Shown here: positions 28,725 to 36,920 of the stretch, in pieces
Position numbering within the stretch: position 1 is the stretch's first letter
Layout: each line of letters begins with the position of its first letter
DNA from: Rhodospirillales bacterium
Lineage (GTDB): Bacteria; Pseudomonadota; Alphaproteobacteria; Rhodospirillales; Casp-alpha2
Reading direction: 5' to 3'
Assembly (NCBI GenBank): GCA_017857825.1
Contig: JAFMCK010000002.1
Coordinates: forward strand, 1 to 50,131
Length of the DNA stretch: 50,131 bases
Notes under the pieces: model-generated
The model's database searches: none
What the model was told of the DNA's origin: nothing
The model's input: only the letters and a program-made list of their open reading frames with translations
Position numbers and translations under genes: made by a program

Positions 28725-29603
28725 ATGAAAGGCCTCATTTTGTCCGGAGGCTCGGGCTCTCGGCTTTATCCGGCGACAAGAAGCGTGAACAAGCAGCTTT
28801 TGCCGATTTTCGACAAGCCGATGATCTATTATCCGATTTCAGTGCTGATGCTTGCGGGGATCCGCGATATCTTAATGATCACGCGCCCCGAAGACGAGTC
28901 GCTGTATCGGCATTTGCTGGGCGACGGACAACAATTTGGCTTAACGATATCATATATTCATCAGCCGGCGCCCAACGGGCTTGCAGAAGCTTTCATTCTT
29001 GGTGAGTCATTTTTAGTTGGTGAGCCGTCGGCATTAATCTTGGGAGACAATTTGTTTTATGGCCACGGCCTTGCCGACAAGCTACAAGATGCGGCGAAGC
29101 TTCAAGATGGTGCGACGATTTTTCCATATTACGTTAAAGACCCAAGTCAGTATGGCGTCGTCGAATTTAATGCAGACGGGCGGGTCATCGGTATTGAAGA
29201 AAAGCCTGCGCTGCCAAAATCGCATTATGCGGTGCCGGGACTATATTTCTTCGACGGTCAGGCATCGACGCTGGCAAGTGAGATTACGCCTTCTGCACGT
29301 GGCGAACTGGAAATCACGGACCTGATCAATAAGTATATTGCGCGCGGCAAATTGCACGCTCATAAGCTTGGGCGTGGGTATGCATGGTTGGATACAGGCA
29401 CCCACGATAACCTTTTGAATGCGTCGTTGTTCGTGCGGACGGTAGAAGAGCGCCAGGGGCTGAAAATCGGATGCCTTGAAGAAATCGCATTGCGGATGGG
29501 CTTTATCGACATCGAACAATTTGAAAAAGCGATCTTGTTCTACAAAAACAGCGCGTATGGTGATTATCTGCGCGAAGTCTTCAATCTCGAAAAGTTATCA
29601 TAG
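28725..29603 (+). CDS. rfbA: Glucose-1-phosphate thymidylyltransferase
   Basis: ORF 28635..29603, true start ATG 28725; MKGLILSGGSGSRLYPATRSVNKQLLPIFDKPMIYYPISVLMLAGIRDILMITRPED. Confidence 0.97.
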   Translation: MKGLILSGGSGSRLYPATRSVNKQLLPIFDKPMIYYPISVLMLAGIRDILMITRPEDESLYRHLLGDGQQFGLTISYIHQPAPNGLAEAFILGESFLVGEPSALILGDNLFYGHGLADKLQDAAKLQDGATIFPYYVKDPSQYGVVEFNADGRVIGIEEKPALPKSHYAVPGLYFFDGQASTLASEITPSARGELEITDLINKYIARGKLHAHKLGRGYAWLDTGTHDNLLNASLFVRTVEERQGLKIGCLEEIALRMGFIDIEQFEKAILFYKNSAYGDYLREVFNLEKLS

Positions 29604-29609
29604 CCATTT

Positions 29610-30659
29610 TTAAGAAGTTGCCGCAGAGCCACCCAGTCGGCGACGGTCATAAGATGTCTCAGTGATGTTGCGGCACCAGTCTATATTGTCGATGTACCAA
29701 CGCACTGTAGTGCGCAGGCCAGCGGACAAATTGGTTCGGCAGTGCCAATTTAACTGCGTGTGCGCTTTTTCTGAATTTAGGGCATAGCGGGTATCATGGC
29801 CGGGGCGATCTGTAACATGTGTGATGCCGACATTGTGCGGGCGACCATCTGCCCGTGGTGCTTCATCATCCAAAATAGCGCAAAGTTCAGTAATGATTTC
29901 AATGTTGGTGCGCTCATTGCCGCCGCCGATGTTATAGGTGTTGCCCGGTACGCCATGATCGCAAACGGCTAAAATCCCTGATGCATGATCGCTGACATGT
30001 AGCCACTCTCTGACGTTTTCACCTTTGCCGTAAATTGGTAACGGCTTCGCTTCGAGTGCGTTTAAAATATGTAGTGGCAATAATTTTTCGGGAAATTGAT
30101 TTCTCCCGTAAGTGTTGGAACCGTTGGTGATCATCACTGGAAGGCCGTAGGTCGTATGGTATGACAGCGCCAGATGATCGGACCCTGCCTTTGATGCCGC
30201 GTACGGTGAACTTGGACGATAGGGCGCATATTCGTCCGTATAGCCTTTGGGTACTGGGCCGAATACTTCGTCAGTTGATATATGTACGAAAATCGTATTG
30301 TGGGCGTTGTTTGCATTGTGCGTGCGCAGGCACTCCAGCAACGTTAGTGTCCCAGTTACGTTGGTATCAAAAAATACGCGGGGCCCATCGATAGACCGGT
30401 CGACATGGGACTCGGCGGCGAGGTTTAAAATCGCATCCGGATTCCATTTCGACAGAAGCTCGGCAACTAATGCGCTGTCGCAGATCGACCCATGAACGAA
30501 CTGATAATGTGCGTGGCCGGCAATATCCCTCAGATTATCTAGGTTGCCAGCATACGTCAGGGCGTCAAGATTGATAACCCTGTCTCCGCGCGCCAAAATT
30601 TGTCGAACCACTTCCGACCCGATAAACCCAGCGCCTCCGGTAACGATCAACGTATGCAT
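29610..30659 (-). CDS. rfbB: dTDP-glucose 4,6-dehydratase
   Basis: 349 aa; LIVTGGAGFIGSEVVRQILARGDRVINLDALTYAGNLDNL; ESHVDRSIDGPRVFFDTNVTGTLTLLE; STDEVFGPV; YAASKAGSDHL. Confidence 0.97.
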   Translation of the reverse strand: MHTLIVTGGAGFIGSEVVRQILARGDRVINLDALTYAGNLDNLRDIAGHAHYQFVHGSICDSALVAELLSKWNPDAILNLAAESHVDRSIDGPRVFFDTNVTGTLTLLECLRTHNANNAHNTIFVHISTDEVFGPVPKGYTDEYAPYRPSSPYAASKAGSDHLALSYHTTYGLPVMITNGSNTYGRNQFPEKLLPLHILNALEAKPLPIYGKGENVREWLHVSDHASGILAVCDHGVPGNTYNIGGGNERTNIEIITELCAILDDEAPRADGRPHNVGITHVTDRPGHDTRYALNSEKAHTQLNWHCRTNLSAGLRTTVRWYIDNIDWCRNITETSYDRRRLGGSAATS

Positions 30660-30751
30660 GTTTGACCTTATCAGTTTTTGACAACATTCGGCAAAATGCG
30701 CTCAGGTGCCCCAGCACTCTGAGTATTAGATGATATTATGTTCGGGCAAAA

Positions 30752-31096
30752 CTAAGAAACTGTGACAATGGTCCGTCGAGAATACGGATCAACACCTGCA
30801 ACGCATTGTCGCTCTGTAAAACGATTATTGCGCCAATGGCCACTGAAATGGATACCGTCGTACAATACAGCTAGCGCATCAATCCCGTCGGCTACTTAGA
30901 CAAATTCATCCCTGAGCGCCTGACAATCATCGGCAACGTTAATCGCCTTGATCAGCGGACACACCCGCGCATTAAATGATGAGAAGTGCTTCGTGCCACC
31001 ATTTGAGCCAATCGTTCACGGCGTATCTATCACTAATAACATATTGATCAACGCCTTTCCAAGTCCGCCGGTACCGTCGGTTACCAATATCCGCAT
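30752..31096 (-). pseudogene. Decayed NAD-dependent nucleotide-sugar epimerase-like remnant
   Basis: One reading frame from ATG 31096 gives MRILVTDGTGGLGKALINMLLVIDTP*TIGSNGGTKHFSSFNARVCPLIKAINVADDCQALRDEFV*VADGIDALAVLYDGIHFSG...: Rossmann GxxGxxG start, SDR-like middle, two in-frame stops (TGA 31016-31018 and a later TAA). Confidence 0.55.
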
Positions 31097-31155
31097 ACTG
31101 GGCGATACACAGATAATCTAGGCCGGAGTTTTAACTAGTTTATTGGATCACTCTT

Positions 31156-32937
31156 TCACTCTTGCTTGAAAATATGATAACTGGGAAACGTTTTCACTAG
31201 TTTATAGTCGGTGCGGGTTTCGAAAGCGTCCGCCAAATTAAGGAATTTCGGGATCACCAGATATTGCGGCACCGGCACAAGGTGCTGCAATTGTTCGGCA
31301 ACAATCGTCACGTTGCCTTGCATCAATTGATTGGCAATTGCTACGATTTCCTGTTCCCGGCGCGCGCGCTCATGCCATGATTTTGGATCTAAAAAATCAG
31401 CGCCATAAACTTCAGGCGTTGGCATAGCACGCCCGGACCGCGTTGCGAGGCCCCGCGAGGATCGCAACACATCACAGTTTTGAGCGCCACGCCGACATTG
31501 AAATGGCATTACCGTCGCATCTTTGGGTGTGTGGTTTCTGAAATAATCATCAACGCCAATCCAGATTGCGGCTTCAGCATGTCCATACACTCCATGATCC
31601 CACGCCGATTGCCACGCTGACCAATTATTTTTCAGAGAATGACCATATCCGACCACCAAGGACAGGATGACAGGCAGCACCAATAACAACCTCCATGAGT
31701 GAATGATTGCTTCTTTAAATAAGCCCGCAGGCGCAATCTGACGCAAACGAAACCGGATCATGACAAACAGCAAACCAAGGGCTCCGCCAAGCGCAACCAA
31801 AGCGGCCCATTGCATATAATTGCCAGGGCCTGCTAAATAAAGCACAGCGAGAATCAATGCCGTGATCCCCAAGTTCCCGAGCGTTGCAGCATTGCGGATT
31901 TTTCCCAAACATCCGGCTAAAATAGCCAGATATGCAAAGTTCTGCACCACTGATAACGCCCGCGCAGGCACTAACGAAATCAACATTGGTTGCTTCAAAA
32001 CGTCAGGCGCAAAATTAAGATATGCACCACCCAACACGTAAGTTACCAAGCCTAAAACAATCAACGCCCGCAAAGGCTTATCTGCGTGATCTATCTTGCC
32101 AGCATAATAAAATGCCCCGCCCATTATAGCGAGCCAAAGAGCATGGCGGACCGGCATCGGGCCCAGAGAGTCCTGAACAAAGGCGTTCGCGTCATCGCCT
32201 TCTTGTGCAAGGATGAGATCCCACAACACAAGATTATTAGAGCTTGAAATCGGAAATATATGAAACAACACGAAATAAAGGATGAGTAAACCAATCGCAG
32301 ACAAAGCCCCGATCGTGATACGGTCGATTTTACTGCCTATATAAAATTTAATTCCCATGGCGAATAAAACCGGGAAGCATGCCGCCCTTGGCGATACGGC
32401 AACCAGCACAAGCGAGACCAACAACAACAACGCCAAATGCCGCCGTGCCAGCGCAAAATAAATCAACCAAATGACAATCGGTATCGCGAGGGCAGAATGA
32501 TTAACATCCTGATGATGTGCGACCAGCACCTTTCCGGTCAGGATCTGATGGTCCTTGGCAAAAAACAGCAACACAAACGCGCGTTCTACGGGCCGCGTAA
32601 TACCCAACAATCGCGCCGTGCGGTCAATACCGGCAAGCCCGGCGACCACTAATAATAGATAGAATCCTGCCAGAAAAAAATCGTTTAACCACGGTTCACC
32701 AACGATCTTCACGATCACGTAAATCAACGATAACTGCAAAGGTCGCGACCAGATCGGCGCGTCCGGGGCGCGATACGGATCACCGGGAAACGCGTCTGGG
32801 AAAATTGTTTGAAACGCATTTCCTGCATAAGCGACTTCGTTTTCAAGGCCCGGAAAGTACTTCATGGTCATGAACGCGGCAACGGTCACCAAAAATGCCC
32901 AGAACGTCACATGTATTCGCTCAGAAACGCGGCTCAT
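31156..32937 (-). CDS. Polytopic membrane protein, possible GT-C-fold glycosyltransferase
   Basis: 593 aa; many TM helices and a soluble C-terminal tail (DYFRNHTPKDATVMPF...YLVIPKFLNLADAFETRTDYKLVKTFPSYHIFKQE) reminiscent of GT-C periplasmic domains. Assignment by architecture only. Confidence 0.6.
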   Translation of the reverse strand: MSRVSERIHVTFWAFLVTVAAFMTMKYFPGLENEVAYAGNAFQTIFPDAFPGDPYRAPDAPIWSRPLQLSLIYVIVKIVGEPWLNDFFLAGFYLLLVVAGLAGIDRTARLLGITRPVERAFVLLFFAKDHQILTGKVLVAHHQDVNHSALAIPIVIWLIYFALARRHLALLLLVSLVLVAVSPRAACFPVLFAMGIKFYIGSKIDRITIGALSAIGLLILYFVLFHIFPISSSNNLVLWDLILAQEGDDANAFVQDSLGPMPVRHALWLAIMGGAFYYAGKIDHADKPLRALIVLGLVTYVLGGAYLNFAPDVLKQPMLISLVPARALSVVQNFAYLAILAGCLGKIRNAATLGNLGITALILAVLYLAGPGNYMQWAALVALGGALGLLFVMIRFRLRQIAPAGLFKEAIIHSWRLLLVLPVILSLVVGYGHSLKNNWSAWQSAWDHGVYGHAEAAIWIGVDDYFRNHTPKDATVMPFQCRRGAQNCDVLRSSRGLATRSGRAMPTPEVYGADFLDPKSWHERARREQEIVAIANQLMQGNVTIVAEQLQHLVPVPQYLVIPKFLNLADAFETRTDYKLVKTFPSYHIFKQE

Positions 32938-32946
32938 ATCACATCT

Positions 32947-33252
32947 TTATCTCACATGTTCTGCCATCATAGAATGAAACGCATCACCCCACTCCGGCAA
33001 TAAAAGCCCCAAGGTCGTTTCTGTCAAGGTTATATCAACCGGGAGTTTTGCGGCCGGGGTGTTTGTAACATATAATCCACATAGGGTATGTGGCACACAG
33101 ATCCAGCCCGCACTGGTAAACCCCAGTGCTTTGTTGTACGCATCAACTTCAGTGGTAAAATCAAACCATGTCGCGGTGCCTCGATAGGCTAGGTTATTGA
33201 GCAGACAAGACGTCGAGAGTATTTTATTTGATCGAAACTTGTCCTGCGCCAA
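32947..33252 (-). pseudogene. Possible C-terminal remnant of a larger protein (unassigned)
   Basis: 101 aa ORF from TTG in the track; protein-like sequence continues upstream in the same frame (DIGQAIIEL) to a stop at 33280-33282. No family recognised; could also be a small real ORF. Confidence 0.3.
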
Positions 33253-33279
33253 TAATTCGATAATAGCTTGGCCAATATC

Positions 33280-33561
33280 TTAGGCGGGCGTGGGTGCGCT
33301 GAAGCCGACGCCCAGAGATAAGCTTGAAGGGTTGTCGTGTAGACGTCGCCCGAAAGCGTAATTAATTAAGCAAGAGCCCAAGATCAAAGGCCAATAGATT
33401 GGGTTTCACCAGCCGTAAAAAATAATGAACACATAATCAGCCACGCCATCGCCATACGGGCCGATAAGAAAATGAAACTCGGCAAGGCTCATGGCTAAAA
33501 ACAGAAAAATAAATTCATCGGCGTGAAATTGCTTGTCGCCGATGAGGTGATTGAAAAAGAC
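33280..33561 (-). pseudogene. N-terminal remnant of an MBOAT/AlgI-family membrane O-acyltransferase
   Basis: Single frame: VFFNHLIGDKQFHADEFIFLFLAMSLAEFHFLIGPYGDGVADYVFIIFYGW*NPIYWPLILGSCLINYAFGRRLHDNP...; matches the AlgI-like N-terminal pattern (FN..EFIFLFL ... FFYGWWNPxYxxLLLGSxxxNYxxGRxL), with the second Trp of FYGWW apparently replaced by TGA. Confidence 0.75.
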
Positions 33562-33951
33562 AGATTGCGTTCACCTATTTGCTGCCTATATCAACCTCAG
33601 TCATGTCAAAAAATACGAAGCTTTTTCATGGTCGCGAACGAGGCTGCTGTGTCCGACAGAGCTTAAAAGGCCGCAAATCGTTTGCACGATGTTTTGTATC
33701 GTAGCCTCGCCGATATGAACAAGCGCGGCCTTTTCAACGCGCCGGCCAAGAGCCCCTGACATTTCGCGCTATGTTTATTGAAGATAGCATGTAATCTGGC
33801 GTTTAGGCCGCTTTTGTATCGCCCGATACAGCTGAGAACATGCCCTTTTTGAGGATATGGCATTTGCCTCATTAATGGCGAGCCGTAATATCAACCAAAT
33901 GCCTAAAGCCAAAATCAAGCGGAACCCTCTAACCATTCAAAAAGTCGCAGA

Positions 33952-35856
33952 TCATTCGAAGGTACAGCTTTCGGGCGTCAGCTTTATCACAAAGGCCTCC
34001 TTTGGATTTGTCCCCAAGGTTTTTAAGGCGCGTGAAGTAATGGCCATCGTCCGGCCACGATGCACAATTATCCCGCAATCATGTAACATCAATACTTTCC
34101 AAATTTGATTCTTTTGATCGCCTTCGTTCCCGGGCGTAACAAGTGCAAGGGCATGGGTAATGTTTTGATTGCGCATTTGGCGCCAAAAACCGACCGGTGA
34201 TTTCATCGGCGTTTGTACTTCGATTAATGCTTGGTCGTCATCATGGAAAAACATTTTCGGTTTCATGTGGTATTCTAACTGGCGCAGATTGCTCAATACG
34301 TGCGCGTTTTCGGGAAGGTTTGCATTAATCCATGGCACCAAGCCGAAATCCGAAACGTTTCTAAGTAAGTATGTTGTCTTAGATACGTTGTCGAATTGGT
34401 ATGTAATGGCTTCGCGTGCGTAAATTATTTGTGCGCCGATCTGCATCGCCATGACCGGCACAAGCATGGCGCCGATAAGACGTGCGTGCGTCTTCATGGT
34501 GGCCCACTTTGTGGCGGCAAACATCAGCACGAACAGAGCGAGCGGGTATATTGGCATAAAATGACGCACGCGTTGAGATCCGCCGATAAAATACCAAAGC
34601 ATGTAGAATATCAGCACGATGCTCACTATCGGCCTTAAAGGATGACGCATAAAATGGTGTCGATATGTATATGCGGCGAAGATCGCGGCTGGCGCTAATA
34701 TAAATGCGGTGATTCCGAAACCGACACGGCCACCTTGTAAAATTGGGTTGTTGGCAAAAGTGGCGATAAATGGATAAGCGAGCATCCACAGAGGTGTTTT
34801 CGGCAAAGTGTTCTCGCCATGTTCCAGTCGATATTTGAAAAACTCGTTTATCTCTTTGTTCCAAATCATCGGATTGGAATAGGGCACTAAGCCATATAGC
34901 GCAGGGAAAACAGGGTCGCCCGTATTCAACCAAATCCAGAAATACCATTGGGTCCCGCTAACAGCGACCGACAATGAAAAAGCGATGATGGGGCGATAGG
35001 ATGGTTTGCAGATCAGGAGGGAGAGGCCTGCGGCTGCTACATAGAATAGCCCGATATACTTGGCCCCCATAAAAAACCCAGCCGTTATGCCCGCCACGAT
35101 AAACCATCGGATTTGGGACGTTTTTATGCCTTGGACAAGGGCGATCGCACTCGCCAATACAAATGCCGCATTACGTACTTCCACTTGCCCATTTACACTG
35201 CCGTAAATGAAGGCTGGCGAAGAAATCAGAAGAAATATTAGGGCCAAGCTCCATGTTGTATTCATGTATTGGCGCGCGACCGTAAATAACAGCAAGGTCA
35301 ACAAATGTCCGCTGAGCATCGCCCACAGTGTTAAAGCCTGATCGCCGCCCAGCGATAAAACCGGGAGGTAGGTCATCTGAACCAGTAACGGCGTAGCGCC
35401 ATCAACAGCACGGGGGATAAATACTATTTTTCCGGCATCCAAAAATTGGCTCGGGATGGCATAATGATAGGCGAGACTATCTGCGTCGGTTGGTGGTGCC
35501 AGTGCTTCAATGATATCCAATGTAAACACGGCGGCTATCAGAAAAAGGAGCGTAAAACTAATCGAATTTAAGGGCAGTGACGGTGCCCAGTTGATTTCAG
35601 TCACCACAGGTGCGCGCCGAAAAAATATTAAGCCGCAACAGCCAAGAACCAGCGTGAACACAAATATCACTGGCGTATATGCACCGGCGAGCCCAACAAA
35701 AAACATCAGCCATCCAAGTAGGCCCATGCCGATCGTCCCGGCCCAAGCAAGATGCTCTAATGGCATGTTAAATTTATTCGTATTCAGCGCTTTTAAAATA
35801 GCGGCACCGAAGCCAAAACATGCACAAACTTGGATTATTGCGATTAAAGCGCTCAT
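33952..35856 (-). CDS. Polytopic membrane protein, likely GT-C (ArnT/PMT-like) glycosyltransferase
   Basis: 634 aa; multiple TM helices, APPTDADSLAYHYAIPSQFLDAGKIVF near the first loop (GT-C-like acidic motif), TM-rich core and soluble C-terminus. Confidence 0.7.
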   Translation of the reverse strand: MSALIAIIQVCACFGFGAAILKALNTNKFNMPLEHLAWAGTIGMGLLGWLMFFVGLAGAYTPVIFVFTLVLGCCGLIFFRRAPVVTEINWAPSLPLNSISFTLLFLIAAVFTLDIIEALAPPTDADSLAYHYAIPSQFLDAGKIVFIPRAVDGATPLLVQMTYLPVLSLGGDQALTLWAMLSGHLLTLLLFTVARQYMNTTWSLALIFLLISSPAFIYGSVNGQVEVRNAAFVLASAIALVQGIKTSQIRWFIVAGITAGFFMGAKYIGLFYVAAAGLSLLICKPSYRPIIAFSLSVAVSGTQWYFWIWLNTGDPVFPALYGLVPYSNPMIWNKEINEFFKYRLEHGENTLPKTPLWMLAYPFIATFANNPILQGGRVGFGITAFILAPAAIFAAYTYRHHFMRHPLRPIVSIVLIFYMLWYFIGGSQRVRHFMPIYPLALFVLMFAATKWATMKTHARLIGAMLVPVMAMQIGAQIIYAREAITYQFDNVSKTTYLLRNVSDFGLVPWINANLPENAHVLSNLRQLEYHMKPKMFFHDDDQALIEVQTPMKSPVGFWRQMRNQNITHALALVTPGNEGDQKNQIWKVLMLHDCGIIVHRGRTMAITSRALKTLGTNPKEAFVIKLTPESCTFE

Positions 35857-36920
35857 CCATTGAGTCCAAGCGATGTCAGGACAATGCGCTTTAACTGAGA
35901 AAATTGGCTCAGAAATCCAACAGTGATTGCCGCCGCCGCCGCCACGAATACAAGCGATTGCACCTGCGATATTTTAGACCCGAAGCGTTGAGCGTTTTCT
36001 GCTCGCTTTGATTTCATCGTCATTGATGGCGCTGCGTTGCCAAATGCACCATTTAATGCGGCACGCAAAAACCGAAGGGGTAGCAATATTAGTGTTTTTA
36101 GCGCGTTGCGACGGTTTCCGGCGCTACGATAGGTTTGGAACGCTTCGGCATGAATGGCCGCCATGCGAAATGCTAACTCGAACATCACGCTGCCTCCACG
36201 CCTGCGAACCCCCTTTAAATGTCGCACGGCAATCGCTTCGCAACATGCTAAGCGCCGTTCCGTAAAGGACATGATCCCGCCCGCTGTGTGATGGTAGCGG
36301 AGCAGTGCGCTCGGAAATAAGGTAAACTTCGCATTCCGATTTTCGAGCAGGCGCAGCCAAAGATCAAAGTCCTGGGCATTGCGCAGACTTTCATCGAAGC
36401 CGCCCACATTCAACACTGCATCGCGTTTCGCAACCACCGAGCAGCTTGGGATATAGCCGCGTCGATACAGCTGAATCCAAGGGTCTGGTGGCGCTAAAAA
36501 ACGTTGTCGGCAATCGCAGACTTCATCGCCGCTGGGCGTCACATCAAGATAATCGTGCGCGACCAGCACATAGTCGCCGGCGTTCATTTCGGCGACAGAG
36601 CGTTCCAGCTTCTCAGGCAGCCATTCGTCGTCGGCATCTAAAAACGCGACCAACGGCTGGGTTGCCTCGGCTAAGGCGCGGTTGCGCGCAGCGCCGGCGC
36701 CCAGGTTCGGTTGCGTGACAATCCGAAGTGCGCTTGGTGCGACCATATCGGCGAAGCTGCGGGCTATCTTCGCGGTATCGTCGTCGGACCCGTCGTCGAC
36801 GATGACGATTTCTCGTGGCGACCTGGTTTGCTGGGCAATAGATCGCAAAGCGCGCTCAATAGTCTGGGCGGCCCGGTAGGCGGGAATGATGACGCTGACG
36901 TCGACGAATTTATTGGTCAT
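35853..36920 (-). CDS. Glycosyltransferase family 2
   Basis: ORF 35853..36944, likely start ATG 36920 (MTNKFVDVSVIIPAYRAAQTIERALRSIAQQTRSPREIVIVDDGSDDDT...LVAFLDADDEWLPEKLE). Confidence 0.92.
   Translation of the reverse strand: MTNKFVDVSVIIPAYRAAQTIERALRSIAQQTRSPREIVIVDDGSDDDTAKIARSFADMVAPSALRIVTQPNLGAGAARNRALAEATQPLVAFLDADDEWLPEKLERSVAEMNAGDYVLVAHDYLDVTPSGDEVCDCRQRFLAPPDPWIQLYRRGYIPSCSVVAKRDAVLNVGGFDESLRNAQDFDLWLRLLENRNAKFTLFPSALLRYHHTAGGIMSFTERRLACCEAIAVRHLKGVRRRGGSVMFELAFRMAAIHAEAFQTYRSAGNRRNALKTLILLPLRFLRAALNGAFGNAAPSMTMKSKRAENAQRFGSKISQVQSLVFVAAAAAITVGFLSQFSQLKRIVLTSLGLNG

Noticed and set aside
33663-33872. 69-aa minus-strand ORF
   Set aside because: Arg/Lys/Cys-rich random-looking translation in the decay zone; no evidence of coding.
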